Of a stretch of 6,995 bases of DNA, positions 1 through 6,299 are shown piece by piece. The DNA is from Fidelibacterota bacterium (GTDB lineage: Bacteria; Marinisomatota; Marinisomatia; Marinisomatales; TCS56). The translations under genes and the position numbers were made by a program. The stretch's first letter is position 1. The number at the start of each line of letters is the position of its first letter. A model generated the notes under the pieces. The model was given only the letters and a program-made list of their open reading frames with translations, made no database searches and was not told the origin of the DNA. The DNA lies in NCBI GenBank assembly GCA_030634675.1, contig DAOWAH010000084.1:1-6995 (forward strand), given 5' to 3'.

Positions 1-99
1 CGCCGCGCAGCCGCCCGGTCACTGGGAATGAGTGAACGTACTCTGTATCGGAAAATCGATCAGTATGGTTTAGAGCGCAAGATTAAAGGACGTTCTTGA
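1..99 (+). CDS. Sigma-54-dependent response regulator, C-terminal fragment (Fis-type HTH)
   Basis: This is the last 32 codons of a gene whose start lies upstream of the window. Reading from base 1, it ends at a TGA at 97-99. The residues RRAAARSLGMSERTLYRKID and the short basic tail that follows match the C-terminal Fis/NtrC-type helix-turn-helix, in which 'AAxxLGxSxRTLYRKIxxYGL' forms the DNA-recognition helices. In that family this domain follows a receiver or other sensor domain and an AAA+ domain that activates sigma-54 RNA polymerase; neither is visible here. The stop is separated from the lptE start by a single base, so the two genes are probably co-transcribed. A regulator followed by lptE is an arrangement I associate with FCB-group genomes (recollection, not checked). 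The HTH assignment is good; the full architecture is inferred. Confidence 0.8.
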   Translation, partial: RRAAARSLGMSERTLYRKIDQYGLERKIKGRS

Positions 100-100
100 A

Positions 101-658
101 ATGAAAAAGATCAATTTATTTTTAGGCGGTGCTATGCTATTATTTGTCAGTTGCGGTTTCTATTCTCTGGCAGGTTCGATACCACCGCATATTAGTAATA
201 TTGCAATCCCTTTGGTCGAGAATCAAACCGCAGAATTTGGAATGGCCGAATCAGTGACTGATAACCTGCAAATTCGATTTACCGAAGAAAATATTCTGCG
301 CTTATCGGATGAAGAACAGGCAGATTCGATTCTACGCGGTACTATCATCAATGTTGAGGATAAGGTGCAAACCTATACCGGTGCTGAAGTCGTTACCGAA
401 TATCGTTTTACTGTTACCATGAATATCGAATGGTTTGATGTCGCAAACGATGTTGTTCTTTTGCAGAAAAAATATACTGGTTGGGGTGCTTATGGCCTCA
501 GCGGAGACATCAGCGATGATGGCATTGATAATGATGGGGATGGATTAGTGGATGGTGACGACGATGATGAATTCGGTGAACCACGAACATACGCTAATCG
601 AATTGCAGTTGAGAAAATTGCCGAAGAGATTATCAACGATATCCTGACTACCTGGTAA
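101..658 (+). CDS. lptE: LPS-assembly lipoprotein LptE-like, with Asp-rich loop
   Basis: The 185-residue protein resembles LptE, the outer-membrane lipoprotein that plugs the LptD barrel and helps insert LPS into the outer leaflet. The N-terminus is a type II signal peptide: KK, a hydrophobic stretch over residues 5-16, then LLFVSC with the lipidated Cys at 18. The mature start CGFYSLAGSIPPHISNIAIP is typical of the family: CGxYS, then 'xxxxxxIxIPxxxNxT'. The body alternates strand-like segments (residues 77-123) and ends in an amphipathic helix (164-182). An unusual feature is residues 136-157, an acidic loop containing a DxDxDG motif (D143, D145, D147) like calcium-binding loops, placed just before the last helix. 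The ATG at 101 has AAAGGA at 85-90 upstream and lies one base after the regulator stop. The product follows from lipobox plus family-like sequence; the loop's function is unknown. Confidence 0.8.
   Translation: MKKINLFLGGAMLLFVSCGFYSLAGSIPPHISNIAIPLVENQTAEFGMAESVTDNLQIRFTEENILRLSDEEQADSILRGTIINVEDKVQTYTGAEVVTEYRFTVTMNIEWFDVANDVVLLQKKYTGWGAYGLSGDISDDGIDNDGDGLVDGDDDDEFGEPRTYANRIAVEKIAEEIINDILTTW
515..571 (+). repeat. GAT/GAC-rich segment encoding Asp-rich loop within lptE
   Basis: This stretch encodes residues 139-157 of the LptE-like protein and is built mostly from GAT, GAC and GGN codons. The translated pattern is Asp-Asp-Gly-x-Asp-Asn-Asp-Gly-Asp-Gly, four more residues, and then a run of acidic residues. 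It looks like a short simple-sequence expansion that has generated a DxDxDG calcium-loop-like motif, as found in thrombospondin type 3 repeats and dockerin-like loops. Calcium binding is inferred from the motif only. Confidence 0.5.
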
Positions 659-707
659 AATTTAGCTTAATATCAATGGTTAATTTTCAAACGGAGATTA
701 TTAGTTA

Positions 708-2000
708 ATGCAACATATTTATATATCGAACATTGCAGATTATGAGGGGCAGGAGGTGACCCTTCACGGCTGGGTTTACAATATCCGCTCGATTGGGAAA
801 ATTTGGTTTATGATTTTCCGTGATGGTACCGGATTAATTCAATGCGTTGTGGTCAGATCGGAAGTAGACCAAGCAATCTTTGAGTTGGAAGCAAAGTTGA
901 CCCAGGAATCTTCAGTCTCGGTTACCGGAATAGTACGGAAAGATGACCGTTCCAGCGGTGGTTATGAACTTGCTGTAAAATCCATTGAAGTTCATCAGTA
1001 TGCTGAAAATTATCCGATTTCACCCAAGGAACATGGAACGGCTTTTCTGATGGATAATCGCCATCTCTGGTTGCGATCCAAAAAGCAGCACGCTATTATT
1101 AGAGTCCGTCACCAAATCGTAAAAGCCTGTCGTGATTTTTTTGACGATAATGGATTTACCCTGGTTGATGCACCAATTTTAACGTCTAATGTCTGCGAGG
1201 GTACCACCAGTTTATTTAATGTTGATTATTTTGATACAACCGCCTATCTCACTCAAAGCGGTCAGCTTTATTCTGAGGCGACTATTGTAGCCCACGGCAA
1301 AGTATATTGTTTTGGTCCGACATTCAGAGCTGAGAAATCAAAGACCCGCCGGCATCTGACCGAATTCTGGATGGTTGAACCGGAAATGGCCTACTGCGAT
1401 CTTGATGAAAATATGGAATGGGCTGAAAAATTCATTTCCTATGTGGTTCAGTGGTGTCTCGATCATTGTCAGACCGAATTGGACATCCTGGAACGTGATA
1501 CCACTTTACTGGAGAAAGTTACTCTGCCCTTTCCCAGAATAACCTATGACAAAGCAGCACAGATTCTGAAGGAGAATGGTGTTGATTTTGAATATGGCAG
1601 TGATTTTGGCAGCGCCGATGAAACGATTTTGTCCGCCCAGAATGATCGGCCCGTTATGGTCCATCGCTGGCCTGCTGAAACGAAGGCATTCTATATGAAG
1701 CGGGATCCGAAAAACTCTGATCTGGCACTAGGGGTCGATGTGCTGGCACCGGAAGGGTACGGGGAAATCATCGGCGGAGGACAGCGTGAAGATGATCACG
1801 ACACCCTGGTTGAACGTATTCTGCGTCATGACCTGCCGATGAAACCGTTCCAATGGTATCTGGATTTACGCAAATACGGAACCATACCTCATTCAGGCTT
1901 TGGTATGGGATTGGAACGGGCCGTTACCTGGATAACGGGAATCAAACATATCCGGGAAACGATTCCTTTCCCGCGGACCATCTATCGTCTGGAACCATGA
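708..2000 (+). CDS. asnS: Asparagine--tRNA ligase (AsnRS), class IIb
   Basis: This cytoplasmic enzyme charges tRNA-Asn with asparagine using ATP. The 430 residues match the usual length of compact bacterial AsnRS. Residues 1-100 form the N-terminal OB-fold anticodon-binding domain ([12 protein letters not shown], then [15 protein letters not shown]). The catalytic core follows. Class II motif 2 is at about 206-228 (FRAEKS, then [15 protein letters not shown]). Motif 3 is at 397-404 (GFGMGLER, with ATP-binding R404). The C-terminal signature [17 protein letters not shown] separates AsnRS from AspRS, which normally has a different residue pattern before the final FPR. The ATG at 708 has GGAG at 693-696 upstream, 49 bases after lptE. 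Its TGA overlaps the ATG of the next gene (ATGA, 1997-2000), so the downstream gene is probably translationally coupled. No key residue appears to be missing. Confidence 0.93.
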   Translation: MQHIYISNIADYEGQEVTLHGWVYNIRSIGKIWFMIFRDGTGLIQCVVVRSEVDQAIFELEAKLTQESSVSVTGIVRKDDRSSGGYELAVKSIEVHQYAENYPISPKEHGTAFLMDNRHLWLRSKKQHAIIRVRHQIVKACRDFFDDNGFTLVDAPILTSNVCEGTTSLFNVDYFDTTAYLTQSGQLYSEATIVAHGKVYCFGPTFRAEKSKTRRHLTEFWMVEPEMAYCDLDENMEWAEKFISYVVQWCLDHCQTELDILERDTTLLEKVTLPFPRITYDKAAQILKENGVDFEYGSDFGSADETILSAQNDRPVMVHRWPAETKAFYMKRDPKNSDLALGVDVLAPEGYGEIIGGGQREDDHDTLVERILRHDLPMKPFQWYLDLRKYGTIPHSGFGMGLERAVTWITGIKHIRETIPFPRTIYRLEP

Positions 2001-2452
2001 TAGACCGAAAATTACGCATTGCTGTATTTGGGGGTCGGGAAATTTCTGCCGAGCTGTATAAACAGTCGCGCGAGTTGGGAAAACTATTGGCAAAAGAAGA
2101 CTGGCTGGTATTCTGTGGTGGTGGCAGTGGTGTGATGGAAGCGATAAGCCGTGGTGTTAGTGAAGCAGGTGGCACAACTGTTGGCATTCTGAAGGGGCGC
2201 GACTTTAATGAAGCCAATCCTTGGGTGACTATTCCAATTGTCACTGATATGGGTATCAGCAGGAATGCACTCTTGGCTTATAACTGTGATGTTGCTGTTG
2301 CTGTGGATGGAAATTATGGTACCCTGTCCGAGATTGCTTATGCCCTTCAGCTTGGGAAACCTGTTATTGGATTGCAAACCTGGGACATATCCAATATTAT
2401 CGTTGCCGATAATCCGGTGGATATAATTATCAAAATAAAGGATTACTTGTGA
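1997..2452 (+). CDS. SLOG-superfamily nucleotide-binding protein (TIGR00725/LOG-like)
   Basis: The 151-residue protein has the Rossmann-like SLOG fold shared by DprA/Smf, LOG phosphoribohydrolases and the TIGR00725 family. Evidence is the start strand LRIAVFGG (6-13), the glycine-rich loop [22 protein letters not shown] (38-59, read in two parts: [12 protein letters not shown] and [10 protein letters not shown]), and the second loop [20 protein letters not shown] (104-123). True LOG enzymes carry PGGxGTxxE in the second loop; here the segment is [10 protein letters not shown], so the leading PGG is not conserved and nucleotide-5'-monophosphate hydrolase activity cannot be assumed. The reading frame stays open upstream to 1853, but that part lies inside asnS and encodes no family sequence. 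The ATG at 1997, overlapping the asnS stop, gives the expected N-terminus. No substrate is known. Its place between asnS and nadE suggests a nucleotide- or NAD-related role, which is speculation. Confidence 0.82.
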   Translation: MIDRKLRIAVFGGREISAELYKQSRELGKLLAKEDWLVFCGGGSGVMEAISRGVSEAGGTTVGILKGRDFNEANPWVTIPIVTDMGISRNALLAYNCDVAVAVDGNYGTLSEIAYALQLGKPVIGLQTWDISNIIVADNPVDIIIKIKDYL

Positions 2453-2751
2453 TGGACTGGGAGTTACCTAAAACAGATAATGTTGGTGCCACGCTAAAGA
2501 TTACCGGGCGCGTACAAAAAGTAGGCTTTCGCTGGTTTACAGTCCAGTGGGCACAGGATATGGCGCTCGGAGGCTTTGTTCGTAACATGTATGATGGTTC
2601 GGTTTATGTTACCGTAGAGGGGAAACGAACCCGGATTGAGTCATTTATCAAAGAATTAAAAAAAGGACCCCGTGGTTCACAGGTTGATAATATCGAAACT
2701 AACTGGCTTAATTATGAACATAAATTCCGCGATTTTGAAATTAAATATTAA
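2452..2751 (+). CDS. acyP: Acylphosphatase
   Basis: This small cytosolic enzyme hydrolyses the carboxyl-phosphate bond of acyl phosphates such as acetyl phosphate and 1,3-bisphosphoglycerate. The 99-residue protein contains the first signature GRVQKVGFR (19-27), whose Arg27 binds the phosphate. The second signature is GFVRNMYDGSVYVTVEG (41-57), whose Asn45 positions the catalytic water. It ends in the expected FIKELKKGP...V helix-strand segment. Family members are about 90-100 residues, so it is full length with about eight extra N-terminal residues. The ATG at 2452 overlaps the preceding TGA by one base. A GTG at 2449 is in frame one codon upstream and would give a four-base overlap; the ATG is preferred. 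Either way the gene is coupled to the SLOG gene. Both catalytic residues are present, so activity is likely. Confidence 0.92.
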   Translation: MDWELPKTDNVGATLKITGRVQKVGFRWFTVQWAQDMALGGFVRNMYDGSVYVTVEGKRTRIESFIKELKKGPRGSQVDNIETNWLNYEHKFRDFEIKY

Positions 2752-2762
2752 ATAAATCACTC

Positions 2763-4403
2763 ATGCCTCCAATCAAAATTGCTTTGTGCCAGATAAACCC
2801 GACTGTGGGAGCCTTCCAGGAAAATATGGAACTGCTGAGCGATTGGTATTATCAATCCGTCCAGCAAGGTGCAGATTTGGTGGTTTTTCCCGAACTATCT
2901 ATTACCGGTTATCCGCCCTCAGACCTGCTGCACGAAGGTGATTTTGTTACTTTAAATGAAAATATTCTGCAGCGCTTTACCAAAAAAGTTACCATTCCTG
3001 TGATAGTTGGGTATGTGCGTAGTGATTCCGGTAAACTCTATAATTCTGCCGTTCTAATCAAGGATGGAGCAATTGAGCTGGTTTATGATAAGCTGTTGTT
3101 GCCCACCTATGATGTGTTTGATGAAGAGCGCTATTTTGAGGCAGGTAAAGAACCGGTAGTCTGGTCGATTGATATTAGGGGTGTGACACTCAAGATTGGA
3201 ATTGAGATTTGCGAAGATTTATGGGATGATGACTATCCTGTAAAAGTTACTCGTGTATTGAAAGAAAAGGGTGCCGATTTTATCATTAACATATCTGCTT
3301 CACCCTATCATGAAGGGCGCTTAGCGGATCGATTGAGTCTGATCAACCGCAAAGTTGCCGATATTCGAATTCCATTTTTGTACTGCAATCTAATAGGGGG
3401 GCAGGATGAATTGATTTTTGATGGCCAATCCCTGGTTGTATCAGGGGAAAGCCGGCTCCTGGCACAGGGTAAAGCTTTTCAGGAAGATTTATTGCTGGTT
3501 GATATTGGTACCGATCCATCGAAGATCGAGTTGAAGACGATGAGTCGTTTGGAAGAAATCTTTAAGGCTCTATGTTTAGGAGTAAAAGATTACATCCGTA
3601 AAGTCGGCTACAGTGATGTGGTCATTGGTCTCAGTGGAGGTATTGATTCCACTCTGGTGGCCTGTATTGCTGCTGAGGCTTTAGGTCCCGAACATGTCCA
3701 TGGTATTGCCATGCCATCCCGCATCTCCAGTGATCATAGTATCAATGACGCCCGCCAGCTAGCAGCTAATCTTGGCATTGATTTCAGGATTGCGCCTATT
3801 CAAGCGGTGGTGGATTGTTTTGAAAGCAACTTACAGGATGATTTCAGCGGGTTACCCCGCGATCTGACCGAGGAGAATAATCAAGCCCGGATTCGTGGCG
3901 ATATTCTGATGGCTTATTCCAATAAATTGAATTGGTTAGTTCTGTCATGCGGCAATAAAACTGAACTGGCTCTCGGATACTGCACCCTCTATGGAGATAT
4001 GGTAGGCGGTTTGGCAGTAATCTCTGATCTTTCAAAAACCGACGTCTATGCCCTGGCACGCTGGATCAATTCAAGTACTGATCGGTTATTAATTCCTCAA
4101 AATTGTATTGATAAACCGCCCTCAGCCGAATTAAGCGAAAATCAAGTTGATCCATTTGATTATGCCGTAGTCAGCCCATTGGTTGATGCTATTGTGGAAG
4201 ATCGTCAGTCCCCGCGAATGCTTATTGACCAGGGTTATGACCGGAACCTGGTGCAGGATATTTATCAAAAAATACAACATAACGAATATAAACGTCGGCA
4301 GGCTGCCCCCGGTCTGCGGGTCAGTCCAAAGGCCTTCGGCAGCGGGCGAAGAATTCCGATCGTTAATCATTTTGATGGAATTACAGTGGAGGAATCCAGA
4401 TGA
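2763..4403 (+). CDS. nadE: Glutamine-dependent NAD+ synthetase
   Basis: This enzyme makes the last step of NAD biosynthesis: deamido-NAD+ (nicotinate adenine dinucleotide) is amidated using ATP and ammonia released from glutamine. The 546 residues fit the two-domain glutamine-dependent type. Residues 1-250 form the nitrilase-like glutaminase with catalytic triad Glu44 (VFPELSITGYPPSDLL), Lys110 (YDKLLLPTYDVFDEERYFEAG region, 108-128) and Cys150 (IGIEICEDLWDDD). Residues 260-546 form the synthetase with the ATP-pyrophosphatase loop SGGIDS (291-296), the AMPSRISSDHS segment (316-326), CGNKTELALGYCTLYGDMVGG (396-416, with Lys399 and Glu401) and KPPSAEL (451-457). Start ATG at 2763 is 11 bases after acyP with no strong Shine-Dalgarno, suggesting reinitiation or coupling. 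The stop overlaps the ATG of the following gene (ATGA). It appears complete and functional. Confidence 0.95.
   Translation: MPPIKIALCQINPTVGAFQENMELLSDWYYQSVQQGADLVVFPELSITGYPPSDLLHEGDFVTLNENILQRFTKKVTIPVIVGYVRSDSGKLYNSAVLIKDGAIELVYDKLLLPTYDVFDEERYFEAGKEPVVWSIDIRGVTLKIGIEICEDLWDDDYPVKVTRVLKEKGADFIINISASPYHEGRLADRLSLINRKVADIRIPFLYCNLIGGQDELIFDGQSLVVSGESRLLAQGKAFQEDLLLVDIGTDPSKIELKTMSRLEEIFKALCLGVKDYIRKVGYSDVVIGLSGGIDSTLVACIAAEALGPEHVHGIAMPSRISSDHSINDARQLAANLGIDFRIAPIQAVVDCFESNLQDDFSGLPRDLTEENNQARIRGDILMAYSNKLNWLVLSCGNKTELALGYCTLYGDMVGGLAVISDLSKTDVYALARWINSSTDRLLIPQNCIDKPPSAELSENQVDPFDYAVVSPLVDAIVEDRQSPRMLIDQGYDRNLVQDIYQKIQHNEYKRRQAAPGLRVSPKAFGSGRRIPIVNHFDGITVEESR
4386..4394 (+). promoter_or_regulatory. 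Ribosome binding site fixing the start of the secreted protein
   Basis: GTGGAGGAA lies inside the 3' end of nadE, with its GGAGG core six to eight bases before the ATG at 4400. It is the strongest Shine-Dalgarno match in the gene run and supports this overlapping start, which also gives a clean signal peptide. Confidence 0.7.
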
Positions 4404-4855
4404 AAAAGATTATTAAAATTCTATTAATTGTTATTCTTGGAAGCGGCCTGGCGTCTGATTTATCTGCCCAGCAAAATACACCGGCTGAGTACTGGGAGAG
4501 TTTAACGGATGATGAAAAACTGGCTTTTGTAAATGGTGCCTACACTGCGATCAGTCGCCTGAAATCCTTCCATATGGAGGAAGTTAAAAAGCAGTACGGG
4601 CATGATCCCTACTGGCGGGAACCCTATTTCATCGAACGTTTCTATCAGATTCTGGATCAGCATTTGGCGGAGGGAGTGGGCTATAATATTGATATAATCG
4701 CTCAGGCTATGGATGCCTTGTACGCCAATTATGATAATGTACGTATTCCGATCATTGAAGCCTTGCGAATAGTCTCAACCGCTCAGGATGGTGACCAGCA
4801 AAAAGCTAATGTTTTATTATTAAAGGCTCAACGGCAATATCGACCCGAGGATTAG
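4400..4855 (+). CDS. Small secreted or periplasmic protein of unknown function
   Basis: I do not recognise this 151-residue protein. Residues 1-23 form a standard Sec signal peptide: MKKIIK, the hydrophobic segment ILLIVILGSGLA, then a likely cleavage LSA|QQ after Ala23. There is no lipobox Cys, so it is probably soluble in the periplasm or exported. The mature part is helix-rich with many aromatic residues (YWESL, DPYWREPYFIERFYQIL) and a region NIDIIAQAMDALYAN followed by IPIIEALRIV. This helical layout is loosely reminiscent of Rap1a-like small periplasmic proteins, but I cannot support that assignment. It contains no Cys and no catalytic motif. Its ATG overlaps the nadE stop, so it is translationally coupled to NAD synthetase, although nothing in it links it to NAD. 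It is the last gene of the run. Confidence 0.82.
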   Translation: MKKIIKILLIVILGSGLASDLSAQQNTPAEYWESLTDDEKLAFVNGAYTAISRLKSFHMEEVKKQYGHDPYWREPYFIERFYQILDQHLAEGVGYNIDIIAQAMDALYANYDNVRIPIIEALRIVSTAQDGDQQKANVLLLKAQRQYRPED

Positions 4856-4898
4856 CATAGAGCGCGGAGCAAAGAGCAGAGAGCAAAGAGCGGAGAAC
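4853..4898. repeat. Heptanucleotide degenerate tandem array, GAGCRRA type
   Basis: Starting at the stop codon of the secreted protein, the DNA can be cut into 7-base units: TAGCATA, GAGCGCG, GAGCAAA, GAGCAGA, GAGCAAA, GAGCGGA and then GAAC. GAGCAAAGAGC occurs exactly at 4867-4877 and 4881-4891. The first unit overlaps the stop codon. The strict 7-base period and the lack of any plausible protein argue for a short tandemly repeated element rather than a gene. Confidence 0.75.
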
Positions 4899-4923
4899 TT
4901 GGGGCGTAGCAGCAGGACGAAGG

Positions 4924-4966
4924 TTGGAATGTTGAATTTGTGTTGGACAGATTTTTCAATTTCCAA
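4924..4966. repeat. Imperfect AT-rich inverted repeat in convergent gap
   Basis: TTGGAATGTTGAA (4924-4936) can pair with TTCAATTTCCAA (4955-4966), giving eleven pairs with one G-T pair and a one-base bulge around an 18-base loop. It lies between two convergent genes and could act as a weak bidirectional hairpin. However, it is AT-rich and has no following T run, so it is not called a terminator. The right arm overlaps the NCAATTT array. Confidence 0.35.
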
Positions 4967-4983
4967 TCTACAATTACCAATTT
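4956..4983. repeat. Heptanucleotide degenerate tandem array, NCAATTT type
   Basis: Four consecutive 7-base units, TCAATTT, CCAATCT, ACAATTA and CCAATTT, share the NCAATYW pattern. The array begins 57 bases after the GAGCRRA array and lies just before the stop codon of the convergent Fe-S gene. Arrays like this, often read through as IGNWKLEIGN-like peptides on the other strand, are familiar as spurious ORFs in bacterial annotations. Confidence 0.7.
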
Positions 4984-5004
4984 TCTTTATTAAAATGTGT
5001 TCGA

Positions 5005-5955
5005 TTAGCGGAAGGAACGTTTGAAATGCAGCGCATCCTCCGGGCAAACCTCAATACAGCGCCCACAGGCATGGCAATCTGGTTGGGACCATTTTTCTGC
5101 CAGGATCGCCGGAATCGAAGGGCAGGGGCTTTTTCGTAGACAGATATCACAGTCGGTGCACTTGGTACGGTCAAGCTTGACCCTGGTTAGGGCAAAATGC
5201 TCCAGCACCCAGCTCAATAGTCCGATCGGACAAACCAGGTAGCAGAATGGTCGGAATATAAATAAACCGGATATTAATGTAACCAGCATTACCAAAATCC
5301 CCCATAGTTCAAAGCCCCAGTGCAGAAACTCAAATGGATTGAAATATTCGTAAATGCTCAATCCGGCCGTTGTCACAATAATTAGATAGAGTAAAAATAA
5401 TCCGCTCCTGATGCTATTCGTTATTTTAAAGGGCAGTTTGATTTTAAGCTTTTTATCGCGCTTTTTACTAAAAGAAATCCGATGGACCAGTTCCTGAACC
5501 GCTCCCACCGGGCAAATCCAGCCGCAGAATAATTTTTTACTAATCAGGCTCATAACCGCCATGGAAACCAGGACGGCAGCGAAAACAACCGGGAAACCGC
5601 GACCCGCTTTGATGAACAGGGCCGGTTTGGTTACCGCACAGACCGGGCTGGGATGCATTCCCATCCCACGGGCGAACTCACCGAGTGGCAGTAACCAGAA
5701 AGCACTGAATGTGAGAAATATTATGATTAATGCGATCAAGCGCAGTTTTTGTGATACCAGCTTCCGATTGAGTAAAAATAATCCGGCTAAAACAAAAATA
5801 AATCCGATCCATACCTTGGGCATCAACATTACATCCCAGAAGCCGAATGTAGCCTTGGCGCCCGCTTCTTCCGCCAGAAGGGTAGTCGTAAAGAGTACTA
5901 AACTACCAATCAGAAAAACCAACCTTCTCCAGTTGCGTCGTGCATACTCGATCAT
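5005..5955 (-). CDS. NapH-like membrane polyferredoxin (4Fe-4S binding protein)
   Basis: The 316-residue membrane protein belongs to the NapH/NosR-C-terminal/YccM-type family, which passes electrons between the quinone pool and periplasmic or membrane reductases. Hydrophobic segments lie at about 12-28, 48-63, 71-91, 121-139, 184-202 and 217-233. Two family CxxxCP motifs are seen: FCGWICP (C144, C148) and FCYLVCP (C238, C242). The C-terminal ferredoxin domain has two Cys sets: C266, C269, C272 and C278, and C294, C297, C300 and C304. The second set is canonical CX2CX2CX3CP; the first is CX2CX2CX5CP, which is wider than usual. MGMHPSPVCAVTKP (98-111) is another family segment. ATG at 5955 has AAGGAG at 5961-5966, a good site. 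It is convergent with the upstream gene run and has no partner gene in view, so the reductase it serves is unknown. Confidence 0.9.
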   Translation of the reverse strand: MIEYARRNWRRLVFLIGSLVLFTTTLLAEEAGAKATFGFWDVMLMPKVWIGFIFVLAGLFLLNRKLVSQKLRLIALIIIFLTFSAFWLLPLGEFARGMGMHPSPVCAVTKPALFIKAGRGFPVVFAAVLVSMAVMSLISKKLFCGWICPVGAVQELVHRISFSKKRDKKLKIKLPFKITNSIRSGLFLLYLIIVTTAGLSIYEYFNPFEFLHWGFELWGILVMLVTLISGLFIFRPFCYLVCPIGLLSWVLEHFALTRVKLDRTKCTDCDICLRKSPCPSIPAILAEKWSQPDCHACGRCIEVCPEDALHFKRSFR

Positions 5956-5959
5956 TCCA

Positions 5960-5966
5960 TCTCCTT
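5960..5966 (-). promoter_or_regulatory. Ribosome binding site of the Fe-S membrane protein gene
   Basis: On the minus strand AAGGAGA stands four bases before the ATG at 5955-5953. It is a near-consensus site and supports this start over any internal Met. Confidence 0.75.
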
Positions 5967-6073
5967 ATCCAAAATTGGTCGGGATGTTACAATATTTTTG
6001 AATATCAGAGTAGCGATTTAAATATGGATTTTTCCTGCTGTTAATCGTCTGGTGACTATAAATTTTAATATCT

Positions 6074-6103
6074 AATATAGTTCGATTAGAAGAGTTTGGA
6101 CAA
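6074..6103 (-). promoter_or_regulatory. Possible promoter for the Fe-S membrane protein gene
   Basis: On the minus strand TTGTCC (6103-6098) and TATATT (6079-6074) are separated by 18 bases. They match the sigma-70 -35 and -10 boxes at four and five of six positions. The predicted leader would be about 110 bases. Promoter consensus in this organism is unknown, and AT-rich gaps often give such matches by chance, so confidence is low. Confidence 0.22.
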
Positions 6104-6160
6104 AGGATGGTGTTTTTGATATTAGCCTGCAGAGTTATAACAGCAGTATCGGTAATGTTG

Positions 6161-6177
6161 CCTTCGACAGGCTCAGG
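6161..6177 (+). repeat. Left inverted arm of copy A
   Basis: CCTTCGACAGGCTCAGG is the reverse complement, at 16 of 17 positions, of the right arm at 6253-6269. The TTCGACARGCTCAGG core belongs to a palindromic sequence seen widely in bacterial intergenic DNA (general recollection, not searched). Confidence 0.85.
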
Positions 6178-6252
6178 CTACGTTCCGTTTTTATTATCAA
6201 CAACCGGCTCAGACGACTTTGGTATTTGCATCCAGAACCCACAAGACAGATT

Positions 6253-6269
6253 CCTGAGCTTGTCGAAGG
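6253..6269 (-). repeat. Right inverted arm of copy A
   Basis: CCTGAGCTTGTCGAAGG pairs with the left arm at 6161-6177 with one C/T mismatch. It is followed by a second, near-identical decamer: TGTCGAAGGA (6261-6270) then TGTCGTAGGA (6271-6280), a one-step tandem duplication of the arm end. Confidence 0.85.
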
Positions 6270-6299
6270 ATGTCGTAGGATAAACGGATAAAATAGATT

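Larger units (their letters stand above)
6161..6271 (+). repeat. 111-nt interspersed repeat, copy A (upstream of the nuclease)
   Basis: Copy A aligns without gaps to 6668-6778 with 93 of 111 bases identical; the right-hand 88 bases (6184-6271 against 6691-6778) are 78/88 identical. It begins with CCTTCGACAGGCTCAGG (6161-6177) and closes near CCTGAGCTTGTCGAAGG (6253-6269), which are inverted copies matching at 16 of 17 positions. The 75-base interior is also conserved, so the repeated unit is the whole arm-interior-arm structure, able to form a long stem-loop. It ends 28 bases before the nuclease ATG. Confidence 0.88.

Noticed and set aside
1853..1996. Upstream extension of the SLOG gene within asnS
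   Set aside because: The 48 extra residues come from the asnS C-terminal coding region in another frame and show no SLOG sequence; ATG 1997 gives the expected N-terminus.
4856..5004. Bidirectional intrinsic terminator between convergent genes
   Set aside because: The only hairpin is AT-rich and lacks a T run after either arm, so it is listed as an inverted repeat only.
4820..5047. Minus-strand open frame across the heptamer arrays
   Set aside because: The peptide is the read-through of the two period-7 arrays (LCSLLFAP and IGNCRLEIE-type strings), a familiar artefact.
5561..6001. Plus-strand open frame of 146 codons opposite the Fe-S protein
   Set aside because: It is antisense to a well-supported membrane protein and has a low-complexity Pro/Arg/Lys composition typical of a shadow frame.
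6035..6146. Exact 9-bp inverted repeat CTGCTGTTA / TAACAGCAG
   Set aside because: Arms are 94 bases apart and this size is expected by chance in a gap of this length; no copy elsewhere in the window.
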